A stretch of 64,000 bases of DNA from Terasakiella sp033100395 (GTDB taxonomy: Bacteria; Pseudomonadota; Alphaproteobacteria; Rhodospirillales; Terasakiellaceae): assembly GCF_033100395.1 (NCBI RefSeq), contig NZ_JAWLVJ010000013.1, forward strand, positions 1-64,000, given 5' to 3'. A program made the position numbers and the translations under genes. The notes below the pieces were generated by a model. That model was given only the letters and a program-made list of their open reading frames with translations, did no database searches and was not told the DNA's origin. Position 1 is the stretch's first letter. Every line of letters starts with the position of its first letter. This document shows, piece by piece, positions 26,634 to 34,207 of the stretch.

Positions 26634-27629
26634 TCAGTCCCCGTCCAGACTGTTAAACCCGACTGTTAGCCCCAGATATTTGGTGAAGGTGTCAACCAGT
26701 TGATTGCGGGTCTTGCGGCTTTCATCAAGAAACTTCCTGATCTGCAGGCGGCCTGCCTCATCCTTAACCCCGTTTTTGATCGAGATGGGCAGGGTGTTGG
26801 CACGACGTGCAAAGAGGGAGAATTGAATCTGCACTTGTTTTTTAGCTTCGCCGGGCAGGAACTCCATAAAAGGACGCGACATTGCCATCAGGCCCAGGGC
26901 GCTTTGCTGGATGTATCGCGTTGATCGCTTGCTGCGCCATCCTTCGGCCCGCTTGCCATTTGCTTTTTCAAGGCTGCTGCCCATAGGAAGCGCGATCTTC
27001 TGATCAGAGATCATTTGAAAGCCAGCTAAGAGTTCAGTGAACAGGCGATTGCCCACTTCATCCATGGTATCAAAATAAATTGGATGAGCTTTGCCTTCTT
27101 TGAAATATGTCACAAGCTCCTGCCAGTCCTGATAGGCCCCTTCGGTGATGTCCTGAATGTTGCGGGCAATGGCCTGACCTAACTGGCAGGAAAACTTATC
27201 GCTTTCCATATCCGTATACAGCAAACGTTCAAGCGCAGGCAGGCCTTGCAGGGCCACGCTCGTGGTTGTGAAATCATCAGGGATTTGCTTGGTAGCTAAA
27301 ATTTTATTCAGACTTTTGGAAACGGCATTGCGACGTTCTGGCCAGTGATAGAGACGATCTCGACGCAGAAGAAAGGTGATGGGACCATAGTTCATGTGTT
27401 GCACTGCCGCCCAGGCATCCGAGGTCTGCTGGAAAGCTGGCTTCAAATCATCAATATCGCAAGTTTTCGCCCAATGTTCGGCCTGATTTCTGGATTGAAC
27501 AGCCAAGCGTTCATAGGCAGGCAGGATAAAGTCTTCGGCCACTTTGACGGAAAGATCCTGCATCGATGGGGCACTTTCAGCGCGAAAAGGAAGCAGGAGA
27601 AAAAGAGATAACAGGGCAATTCGTTTCAT
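26634..27629 (-). CDS. Second imelysin-family (peptidase M75-like) protein
   Basis: This 331-residue secreted protein has a Sec signal (MKRIALLSLFLLLPFRAESA) from the ATG at 27629; an in-frame ATG three codons upstream is less likely. It belongs to the imelysin family: AWAAVQHMNYGPITFLL near residue 78 and LQGLPALERLLYTD near 125 correspond to the family core, but the classical GxHxxE motif is degenerate (GLPALE). Such second imelysins always accompany the IrpA type in iron-regulated operons with DUF1513. They are thought to bind ferric iron or a partner at the periplasmic membrane. No protease activity should be assumed from the family name. Confidence 0.86.
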   Translation of the reverse strand: MKRIALLSLFLLLPFRAESAPSMQDLSVKVAEDFILPAYERLAVQSRNQAEHWAKTCDIDDLKPAFQQTSDAWAAVQHMNYGPITFLLRRDRLYHWPERRNAVSKSLNKILATKQIPDDFTTTSVALQGLPALERLLYTDMESDKFSCQLGQAIARNIQDITEGAYQDWQELVTYFKEGKAHPIYFDTMDEVGNRLFTELLAGFQMISDQKIALPMGSSLEKANGKRAEGWRSKRSTRYIQQSALGLMAMSRPFMEFLPGEAKKQVQIQFSLFARRANTLPISIKNGVKDEAGRLQIRKFLDESRKTRNQLVDTFTKYLGLTVGFNSLDGD

Positions 27630-27639
27630 CAACCACATC

Positions 27640-28794
27640 CTAAAGGCTGTTTACAAAGTTAAGGAGAATAGTTTTATCGCTTTTATTCAGGGCATTAAAG
27701 CGTTCTTTGGCCTTTTGCGCTTCTCCACCATGCCAGTTGACGGCTTCTTCAACCGATTGCGCGCGGCCATCATGCAGAAAATATTTGGTGTCCTTGGTGC
27801 CCCAAAGCGGTTGCGTGCGCCATTCTGATCCTGTTGCCAGACCTTCTTTTATACCGTCAGACAGGGCTGGGCCCATGTCATGCAGCAGCAAGTCGGAATA
27901 TGCTGTAACCTGATGTCCATTTTTTATCGGCAATGTCGGGATGTGGCAATCTGCACAGCCCGTTGATTTGAAAAGTCCTTGATCATCAGCAGGTGAAGAT
28001 TTGGGTGGCTTTAATCCTTGCAGATAAGCGGTGACTAAATTCAGCATCTGACTGTCGATTTCCAGATTTTCGAATTGCGGGCTATCTCCATGCGGCCCTT
28101 TAACGCATTCGACTTGTGCTTTTGTGCAGTCGCCTTCGTGCTGAGGATGAACTGGGGTGGACATGCCGATATCGTTTGAAAAGGCATTGGCCGCCTGAAT
28201 GCGCAAGGTGGGGGCAGCTGCTTTCCAGGCAAAACGTCCTACCTGTCCGTCGATTATGTTCGCACGACCCGAAATGCCATCCGCGTCTGTATCTTCGGGG
28301 TCAGCAAGGGAAAGGATGGTTTCATCGCTTATCTGTTCAAGCAAGCCTAAGCCAAGCAAGGGTTGGGACAAGCGACCTGCAAAGTTGGTGTTTTTTGACA
28401 TGGCCCCATAAGCAAGGTCCTGAATTTCATAATACCCATCTTTAAGGAAAACACGTCCTTCCGCCTTTTGCCCATGGATCGCATTGGTTTGCAATTGACG
28501 ACCATAGACGGGATCACCTTCGCCGTTATCATTGCCCAGCCGTAGGACATATCCAATCCCACCGATATCACCATTTTCCTGCACTGTGATTTTACCGCGC
28601 CCGCCTTTGGGGTGGCAGGCGACACAGGATCGCGCATTAAAAAGCGGGCCAAGGCCGTCGGTTGCTTGTGTTGATGCTGGCGCAGAAGACCAGGGGCGGT
28701 CAAACAGGGCTTTGCCCAACGCAAAATCCAGCTTTGAGGCTTGCGCCGGTGTAGACACCAGCAACAAGCCCATAACGGCAATTGTTTTCTTCAT
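27640..28794 (-). CDS. Di-heme c-type oxidoreductase-like protein (DUF1111 family)
   Basis: This 384-residue periplasmic protein has a signal peptide (cleavage near residue 19) and two c-type heme motifs: C57-V-A-C60-H61 and a CADCH near residue 275. The family ('thiol oxidoreductase', di-heme oxidoredictase, DUF1111) has a MauG/peroxidase-like arrangement and is regularly encoded between two imelysins. Loop sequences such as GLGLLEQISDETILSLADPEDTD near 165 are the family signature. It is spaced 1-10 bp from its neighbours, so it belongs to the iron operon. It likely changes the redox state of iron or of a partner in uptake; the substrate is not known. Confidence 0.88.
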   Translation of the reverse strand: MKKTIAVMGLLLVSTPAQASKLDFALGKALFDRPWSSAPASTQATDGLGPLFNARSCVACHPKGGRGKITVQENGDIGGIGYVLRLGNDNGEGDPVYGRQLQTNAIHGQKAEGRVFLKDGYYEIQDLAYGAMSKNTNFAGRLSQPLLGLGLLEQISDETILSLADPEDTDADGISGRANIIDGQVGRFAWKAAAPTLRIQAANAFSNDIGMSTPVHPQHEGDCTKAQVECVKGPHGDSPQFENLEIDSQMLNLVTAYLQGLKPPKSSPADDQGLFKSTGCADCHIPTLPIKNGHQVTAYSDLLLHDMGPALSDGIKEGLATGSEWRTQPLWGTKDTKYFLHDGRAQSVEEAVNWHGGEAQKAKERFNALNKSDKTILLNFVNSL

Positions 28795-28796
28795 GT

Positions 28797-30251
28797 TCAG
28801 GTTACTCGTAAGATACTCATCATCCCGGTTTCGGCATGTTCAATGATATGACAATGGAACATCCAGTCGCCCGGGTTATCTGCTACAAACGCCACGTGGA
28901 TGCGTTCCTTCGGTTTGATCAGGACGGTATCGGTAAAATGTTTCGGCAAAGATTTTTTATTGGAATTGAGATAGAGGAACGTATGCCCATGAATATGGAT
29001 CGGATGCATATGGGGCGTGCCATTGACCAGTTCCAGAACATAGGTGCGGTTGCGTTTCAGGTTCAGGATCGGTGCAGGTAGCTTTTGATGGCCATCTTCT
29101 GGCCAGGTCTGTTTGTTCATGGCCCAGAAGGTTTTATCAGACAGACAGAGGCTGTCAGCATAATCCAACACTTCACCATTGGGTAGCTCAACATAGCTTG
29201 GTGTTGCGGTTGCTGTGAAATCAATGCGTTTGTGGATGGCATTGGATAGATCAGGTTCAGCAATATCCGGGGCATAAAGTGGGGCCGGATCAAATTCCCC
29301 ACGTTTCATATCAATGTTGGTGGATTTCAGCTTGGCAATCGGCACAAGTTCCGGGGCGAAATAGTCATAGATGATAGCCTCGCCACCAGGTGCCGGGGTG
29401 CGAACAACTACATCAATGCGCATGGCTGATCCCAACCGCCAGGTTTTTAGCGGAAACGGGGAAACACCTTGGCCATCCGTTGCAATAATCGCGGCACCAT
29501 TATGACCTTCAATGCCGATCTGGCTGACGCGAGAGTTATTGACGCTCATCAGACGCAGGCGCACATCCGCGTTGGCGGGCACATTCAGGACAGGGAGTTT
29601 TTGCAGGTTGGCGGTGCGAACGGTTGCGAAAGTTCCACCACGACTGGCCCCCGCATCGGTTTCAAAGTCCAGAAATTCCCCGTTTTTCCCCAAACGCCAA
29701 TCTTTGATGATGCAGAGAACGTCATCATCATAAGGTTGGGTTTCGTCACCCGTTACCAATAAGGCACCTGCGAGACCACGGCCTAATTGTTCCGCCGTGT
29801 TGCAGTGGGAATGAAAGGGAAAGAGCCCGCTATCGGGCAGGGTGAAATTGTAAGTAAAATTCTCCCCCGTATTCACTGGCGACTGTGTGACATAGGGAAT
29901 ACCGTCCATGTGATTGGGCAGGCGAATGCCGTGCCAGTGGATGGAGGTATGTTCGGGCAGTTCGTTCTTAAAATGTGTTTTAAGACGGCTACCTTTCGGG
30001 ACCTTGATGATGGGCAGAGGATCATCGCTATAGGTCCAAAACGGCAAAGTCGGCCCGTTTGCAAAGAGTTTGCGTGGCCGTTCCTTGGCTGTCAGGTTAG
30101 CTTCAGTAATCTGATCACTGAATGATGGCTCTGTGCGTTTGGGCAGCATCGGACGGTCCGTGCTTAAATGCGGTTTGGCCAGAAGTGGATACGCGGAAAG
30201 CGCGACCAAAGCCGCGCTTCCCCCGATAACACTTCTTCTGGATATAGGCAT
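28797..30251 (-). CDS. Multicopper oxidase of the iron operon
   Basis: This is a 484-residue laccase-type three-domain oxidase. A Tat signal (SRRSVIGGSAALV, cleavage near residue 25) is followed by the four copper motifs: H105-W-H107, H147-S-H149, HPIHIHGH near 422 and H466-C467-H468 with H472 and axial M477. It is therefore complete for one type 1 and one trinuclear centre. Its position between irpA and the di-heme gene suggests ferroxidase activity, the job of Fet3-like oxidases that hand Fe(III) to a permease; a copper-defence CueO role is the alternative. Most imelysin operons lack such an oxidase, which makes this arrangement informative. Confidence 0.92.
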   Translation of the reverse strand: MPISRRSVIGGSAALVALSAYPLLAKPHLSTDRPMLPKRTEPSFSDQITEANLTAKERPRKLFANGPTLPFWTYSDDPLPIIKVPKGSRLKTHFKNELPEHTSIHWHGIRLPNHMDGIPYVTQSPVNTGENFTYNFTLPDSGLFPFHSHCNTAEQLGRGLAGALLVTGDETQPYDDDVLCIIKDWRLGKNGEFLDFETDAGASRGGTFATVRTANLQKLPVLNVPANADVRLRLMSVNNSRVSQIGIEGHNGAAIIATDGQGVSPFPLKTWRLGSAMRIDVVVRTPAPGGEAIIYDYFAPELVPIAKLKSTNIDMKRGEFDPAPLYAPDIAEPDLSNAIHKRIDFTATATPSYVELPNGEVLDYADSLCLSDKTFWAMNKQTWPEDGHQKLPAPILNLKRNRTYVLELVNGTPHMHPIHIHGHTFLYLNSNKKSLPKHFTDTVLIKPKERIHVAFVADNPGDWMFHCHIIEHAETGMMSILRVT

Positions 30252-30307
30252 GGTGTGTCTCCTAATTCCCTCTACCCCAAAGAGATGTTAACAAGCCTGT
30301 AGAATGC

Positions 30308-31585
30308 CTAGTTAATCGCTGTCGGATTATCCAGGCTGTCAGAACCTTCGACTTCGATTTTCAAGCCAAGTTTGGACACGACATTTTCAATGCCGCGTGT
30401 CTGTGCAACGAGACCATCAACAACGTCCAATAAGATTTTGTTGCCTGCTTTATTGCCTTCGCCCAGCATTTGATCGTAAGCCATCTTGCCGCTGTCAGCT
30501 GTATCTTTCATGATTTGCATCTTGGCATTTGTTGTCCCGAGCAGAGTGCTGAGACGAGAATGTGCTTCTGGTGCTTTGGATTGCGCCAGGTCACCAACAC
30601 TTGCACCGGATACGACAGAGCCGTCAACACGTGTGTAGCTGCCTGTGTAAATGGCGTTCATGCCGACCTGATTATAGTAATGTGAGTTGTGGGTGTTGTC
30701 AGAAAAGCAATCATGTTCTTCTTCCGGGTCATGCAAGATGACGCCAAGCTTCATGCGCTCACCTGCCAGTTCACCGTAAGACAGAGAACCCAGACCCGTC
30801 AGAATGGTTGCAAGGGCATCATTTTCAGATTTACCCGCAATGTCTTTGCGTGCCGCACCGTCAGCAGACCACGCGCCAACGATTTCTTCCAGATCAGTGA
30901 TCAGAAGGTCAGTTGCCGCAGTCAGGAACTGAACACGACGGTCGCAATTGCCGTTTGTGCAGTTTTTAGTGTCGAAATCCGTTGTTGGGCGATTACCAGC
31001 GCCGGCGTTTGTGCCGTTAAGGTCCTGACCCCATAGCATAAATTCAATGGCGTGGTATCCGGTTGCAACGTTGGCTTCGACTTCCTGCGCTTCGTGCAGG
31101 GAACCGGAAAGCAGGGCAGGGGTGATGTTGGTGGCATCGATCATGTCTGGGCCGATACGCACTTTTTTGTTAGCAATCACATTCAGCGTGTAAGCCGGGT
31201 TTTCATCAGATGCTTTGCCGTAAGACGCATCAACGTAATCAATCAGGCCTTCATCCAGCGGCCAAGCGTTTACTTTGCCTTCCCAGTCATCAACGATGGC
31301 GTTGCCGAAACGGAAACCTTCGGTTTGCTGGTAAGGGACACGGGCAGCAACCCAAGCCTCGCGTGCAGCTTTCAATGTTGTGTCAGATGGGTTCGCAACA
31401 AGGGCAGAAATTGCACTCTTCAGTTTTTGAGCTTCAGACAGGGAATCCTGATACATCGCAAGGGCGATGTCAGAATAGTTTTTTACGATGTCCTGGGTGT
31501 TGGGTGCACCCGCTTGCGCAGTAGAAGCTGCGGCCAGAATGACAGCAGCGGCAGCAGTTGTTTTTAAGAAATTAAAGACCTTCAT
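30308..31585 (-). CDS. irpA: Imelysin-family iron-regulated protein IrpA
   Basis: This is a 425-residue periplasmic protein from the ATG at 31585; the frame is open further upstream but the signal peptide (MKVFNFLKTTAAAA to STAQA) fixes this start. It carries the imelysin GxHxxE motif in GYHAIEFMLWGQD near residue 177, and the IrpA-type insert EEEHDCFSDNTHNSHYYN near 290. Family members are induced by iron starvation and are anchored or soluble in the periplasm, where they are thought to bind ferric iron. It is the first gene of the iron operon and has two Fur-box-like sequences just upstream. The pairing with the bacterioferritin genes, divergently transcribed, ties uptake to storage. Confidence 0.9.
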   Translation of the reverse strand: MKVFNFLKTTAAAAVILAAASTAQAGAPNTQDIVKNYSDIALAMYQDSLSEAQKLKSAISALVANPSDTTLKAAREAWVAARVPYQQTEGFRFGNAIVDDWEGKVNAWPLDEGLIDYVDASYGKASDENPAYTLNVIANKKVRIGPDMIDATNITPALLSGSLHEAQEVEANVATGYHAIEFMLWGQDLNGTNAGAGNRPTTDFDTKNCTNGNCDRRVQFLTAATDLLITDLEEIVGAWSADGAARKDIAGKSENDALATILTGLGSLSYGELAGERMKLGVILHDPEEEHDCFSDNTHNSHYYNQVGMNAIYTGSYTRVDGSVVSGASVGDLAQSKAPEAHSRLSTLLGTTNAKMQIMKDTADSGKMAYDQMLGEGNKAGNKILLDVVDGLVAQTRGIENVVSKLGLKIEVEGSDSLDNPTAIN

Positions 31586-31600
31586 GAGGAACCTTTGAAA

Positions 31601-31658
31601 ATAAGAATTGTTATCAATTGCAATATCACTAGAGCAAGTAAGAATGAGTTGCAATAAC
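31601..31658 (-). promoter_or_regulatory. Two Fur-box-like sites upstream of irpA
   Basis: On the minus strand TGATAACAATTCTTA at about 31602-31616 and GTTATTGCAACTCATTCTT at 31640-31658 resemble the Fur consensus (the second matches 12 of 19 positions of GATAATGATAATCATTATC). They sit 16-75 bp upstream of irpA. Iron-responsive repression is expected from context. Irr could bind instead in an alphaproteobacterium. Confidence 0.45.
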
Positions 31659-31773
31659 TTTTTATGGTTTTTCTAAAAATAATTTCAAAAGTGGCTTTGC
31701 ATGGAAGAGGCGAAAGGATCTTAAATCCGCAGGATTAAATGCTTATTAGGAAATGCTTTAGTTGTACGTCAAT

Positions 31774-31788
31774 TGATAATAATTATTA
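31774..31788 (+). promoter_or_regulatory. Fur/Irr-type palindrome upstream of bfr
   Basis: TGATAATAATTATTA matches the 7-1-7 Fur inverted repeat at 14 of 15 positions. It lies about 115 bp before the first bacterioferritin gene and about 190 bp before irpA on the other strand. The 31586-31902 gap otherwise holds AT-rich promoter DNA and no gene. Which regulator binds (Fur or Irr) cannot be told. Confidence 0.6.
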
Positions 31789-31902
31789 TAATTAACAGTT
31801 TGATTTTATTTATCTTTTTTACTTGAAGGGGAGGCTGGAAATATCCATATTGCTGAGGTGTCTCCTGCTCTTGTGTAAATCTCTGTTTTTAAGGAGTTAC
31901 CC

Positions 31903-32367
31903 ATGAAGGGTAGTAAAAAAGTAATCGCCCAACTGAATAAGGTGCTGGGCAATGAACTGATTTCCATTAACCAGACATTCCTGCATTCACGCATGTTTAA
32001 TGACTGGGGTATGACGGAAATCGGTGGCAAAGAATATAAAAAGTCCATCAAGGATATGAAACAAGCGGACAAGCTGATTGAACGGATTCTGTTTCTGGAA
32101 GGCCTGCCCAATCTGCAAAGCCTTGGCAAGTTACGTATCGGTGAAGATACCGAAGATATCATCAAGTGCGAATTCGATTTGATGACAGATATGCTCGCGG
32201 ACCTGCGCGCTGCTATCGCCCTGTGTGAAGAAGAACAGGACTATGTGTCACGCGATCTGTTGGATGATATTATCGAGGATGAAGAAGAATTCCTCGACTG
32301 GATCGAAGTGCAGCAGTGGCAGATTAAAGAACAGGGTCTGCAAAATTATATTCAATCACAAACGTAA
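31903..32367 (+). CDS. bfr: Bacterioferritin subunit, heme-type (ferroxidase-defective)
   Basis: This 154-residue ferritin-fold subunit of an iron-storage 24-mer keeps the heme-ligand position M52 (IKDMKQAD). Of the six di-iron ligands of E. coli Bfr it retains only E18 and E127. E51 is Asp, H54 is Gln, E94 is Met and H130 is Phe, so it should not oxidise iron by itself. The downstream subunit has the opposite pattern, so the two probably form a heteropolymer, as known from Neisseria and Magnetospirillum. A good AAGGAG site precedes the ATG, and the next gene begins 12 bp after the stop. An iron-box palindrome lies upstream. Confidence 0.93.
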   Translation: MKGSKKVIAQLNKVLGNELISINQTFLHSRMFNDWGMTEIGGKEYKKSIKDMKQADKLIERILFLEGLPNLQSLGKLRIGEDTEDIIKCEFDLMTDMLADLRAAIALCEEEQDYVSRDLLDDIIEDEEEFLDWIEVQQWQIKEQGLQNYIQSQT

Positions 32368-32379
32368 GGAGCCATTCAG

Positions 32380-32850
32380 ATGAAAGGCAATAAGAAAGTA
32401 ATCGACGCTCTGAATGGGCTTTTGACACATGAAATGAGCGCCGCTGACCAGTATTTCATCCATTCTCGCATGTATGATGACTGGGGCATGACGGAGCTTT
32501 ATGAACGCCTCAAGCACGAGCAGGAAGAAGAACTGGATCACGCCTCCAAACTGGTGGAACGCATCCTGTTTCTGGAAGGCACACCGGATGTATCGGCCCG
32601 TGATGCGCTGAAGATCGGTAAAGATGTGCCCAGCATGCTGGCAAACGATCTTGAGTATGAACTGATGGTGGGCAAAGAACTGAAGAAAGTTATCGCGCTC
32701 TGTGAGAAAGAGCAGGATTACGTATCGCGTCAAATCCTGGTTGGTTTGTTGGAAGATACCGAAGACGATCACACCTACTGGCTGGAAAAACAGCTGGGTC
32801 TGATCGACAAGATGGGCCTGAAAAACTACATTCAGTCCAAATCTTCCTGA
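32380..32850 (+). CDS. bfr: Bacterioferritin subunit, ferroxidase-type (heme ligand lost)
   Basis: This 156-residue ferritin-fold subunit has a complete di-iron centre: E18, E51, H54, E94, E128 and H131 (numbers as in E. coli Bfr, shifted by one at the end by a one-residue insertion). The heme-binding methionine at 52 is Leu (EEELDHAS), so it should not bind the inter-subunit heme. It complements the upstream subunit, which keeps M52 but lacks ferroxidase ligands. The pair would store iron as a mixed shell. A bidirectional terminator follows, and the Bfd ferredoxin that releases the iron is encoded convergently. Confidence 0.93.
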   Translation: MKGNKKVIDALNGLLTHEMSAADQYFIHSRMYDDWGMTELYERLKHEQEEELDHASKLVERILFLEGTPDVSARDALKIGKDVPSMLANDLEYELMVGKELKKVIALCEKEQDYVSRQILVGLLEDTEDDHTYWLEKQLGLIDKMGLKNYIQSKSS

Positions 32851-32867
32851 TCATATAAATCAGATTA

Positions 32868-32906
32868 AGAAAAAGGCCCTGCATTTTACTGTGCAGGGCC
32901 TTTTCT
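32868..32906. terminator. Bidirectional terminator between bfr and bfd
   Basis: A perfect stem, AAAAGGCCCTGCA at 32871-32883 pairing with TGCAGGGCCTTTT at 32892-32904, lies between the convergent bfr and bfd genes. It is flanked by an A-run on the left and a T-run on the right, so it can serve both strands. Confidence 0.88.
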
Positions 32907-33098
32907 TTATTCTGCGGCAAGGAGAGTAGTGTCTTGCGATGATTCCTGCTCAATTACATTGCGCATGCAATTGACGCATTGGGCGCATTCCGGTTTGCAG
33001 CCATGGGCTTTGAAAACACGCCCAACAGTTGCCGCGCCGTCATTGACCGCTTTTCGCACCTGTTTCTCGCGAATTCCATTGCAAACACACACATACAT
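32907..33098 (-). CDS. bfd: Bacterioferritin-associated ferredoxin Bfd
   Basis: This 63-residue [2Fe-2S] protein has the BFD-like fold, with C4 and C6 in MYVCVCNG and a second cysteine group in CAQCVNC near residues 38-44. Bfd reduces the heme of bacterioferritin and so mobilises stored Fe(III), and it is made under iron starvation. The overlapping Fur-like boxes directly upstream fit this. The start MYVCVCN is canonical for the family. Confidence 0.93.
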   Translation of the reverse strand: MYVCVCNGIREKQVRKAVNDGAATVGRVFKAHGCKPECAQCVNCMRNVIEQESSQDTTLLAAE

Positions 33099-33136
33099 GG
33101 CAAGTCCTCCTGTTCCTGCGATGGAATATGGTGCAA

Positions 33137-33174
33137 TTGAGAATGATTGTCAATAGAAATGATAATCATTCTTA
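33137..33174 (-). promoter_or_regulatory. Tandem Fur boxes upstream of bfd
   Basis: GAAATGATAATCATTCTTA at 33156-33174 keeps the core TGATAATCATT of the Fur consensus, and TTGAGAATGATTGTCAATA at 33137-33155 is a second, weaker copy abutting it. They lie 39-76 bp before the bfd start and 11 bp past the end of the downstream HTH gene. This is the strongest Fur-type site in the window. Confidence 0.72.
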
Positions 33175-33184
33175 AATCTAAGCA

Positions 33185-33997
33185 TCAGTGACGGGCGCGG
33201 AAGTGCATTTCATCAGGTGAAATCGTGTTGGCAAGTGCCTGTTTCAGGCTGTCTTCGATCTCTGACTCATCCGGGTCATAAAGCCCGCACAATGAAAGGG
33301 CGCGGTGCTTGTTGATGGATCTGCCCAGATATTCATAGACGACGCGAGTACAACAGGGCATACGTTCGCCACTTCCTGAAACGCCGAGCTTCAATCCTGT
33401 CAGGCGGGACAGTTTGTTGCGGAAAGTTGGAAATAAAATGGTTTCCGTGATTTCGTATCCGGTCAGCGCTTCGTAATCGAGCATGAAAATTCGGTCGGTC
33501 AGAAACAGGGCCACGCCTTTGTAACGGCCATGACAGACCACATTTTTGGTGGCTTCCTGAAACCGTTCTGTGCGTTGGTAATAAACGCCATCGCCTTGGC
33601 GCTCAATGCAGATCAGTGTGCGTAGGATTTTACCGGGCGAGGACATGGAATAATAATATTCGAAATAATAACCGAGATACTTTTCAAGGCTGTTGCCACC
33701 GGCCTGATGCAGTTTTGAAAGATGTTCCAGTTCTGGATAGCTGCTTTTTTCAACGACCTGGCTGCGGGGTTTGACCTGCAAAAGCCGTTGAAACTGGTCA
33801 TGGGGCAGCAGAAATTCAAACTCTTCCATCCCGAAGAAATCACACAGACGCATCATGGCATTGGCCGATGGTTTGTGGCGTCCACTTAGGTATCGGTTGA
33901 ACTGCGCCCGGTTTAAATTGAGTTTGCGGCACACTTCCGCAATCGACTTATAGTAACCGCAGGCGAATTTTAAATTTCTGGCGAAATCGTCACTCAT
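33185..33997 (-). CDS. XRE-type helix-turn-helix regulator next to aspartase
   Basis: This protein is 270 residues from the ATG at 33997 (279 from the ATG at 34024, which would lie only about 8 nt after the predicted transcript start). An N-terminal Cro/C1-type helix-turn-helix (KSIAEVCRKLNLNRAQFNRYLSG to residue 55) is followed by a C-terminal region of about 200 residues without a domain I recognise; it contains YYFEYYYSMSSPG near 120 and a CTRVVYEYLG stretch near 220. It is divergent from aspA, and the shared promoter region holds a large inverted-repeat operator. It is the prime candidate for the regulator of aspA-ansA and, through a second copy of the operator, of the aap transporter. 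This link is inference. Confidence 0.8.
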   Translation of the reverse strand: MSDDFARNLKFACGYYKSIAEVCRKLNLNRAQFNRYLSGRHKPSANAMMRLCDFFGMEEFEFLLPHDQFQRLLQVKPRSQVVEKSSYPELEHLSKLHQAGGNSLEKYLGYYFEYYYSMSSPGKILRTLICIERQGDGVYYQRTERFQEATKNVVCHGRYKGVALFLTDRIFMLDYEALTGYEITETILFPTFRNKLSRLTGLKLGVSGSGERMPCCTRVVYEYLGRSINKHRALSLCGLYDPDESEIEDSLKQALANTISPDEMHFRARH

Positions 33998-34038
33998 GTG
34001 AGGCGAACCTTGCTCTGTCGTCATTAAAGTGGGCCGGG

Positions 34039-34066
34039 ATTATAGAAACTTCCCTTCAAACTACAA
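34039..34066 (-). promoter_or_regulatory. Putative sigma-70 promoter of the HTH regulator
   Basis: On the minus strand TTGTAG (34061-34066) and TATAAT (34039-34044) are separated by 16 bp. The predicted transcript start near 34032 favours the internal ATG at 33997 as the start codon. The divergent operator begins about 11 bp upstream of the -35 element. Confidence 0.5.
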
Positions 34067-34076
34067 TAGACTACAC

Positions 34077-34115
34077 TGGTGCGCTTTGGTGCAGCTTATG
34101 CACTATAATGCGCCA
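34077..34115 (+). promoter_or_regulatory. Large inverted-repeat operator at the aspA promoter
   Basis: TGGTGCGCTTTGGTGCA (34077-34093) and the inverted TGCACTATAATGCGCCA (34099-34115) are 17-base arms around GCTTA. Each arm itself is a direct repeat of TGG-G- at 10-bp spacing. The right arm contains TATAAT (34104-34109), a likely aspA -10 element, with no good -35 box at 16-18 bp. The left-arm motif recurs at 36742-36758 before the aap operon. Confidence 0.6.
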
Positions 34116-34207
34116 AGGTGTTCCCTTCTGTCAAATTGTCACATCTGGCCTTTCATCTTTAAATGGAGGCAAGAGGCGCGGTGAAATCCTTTTGATGGAG
34201 TATAAAG

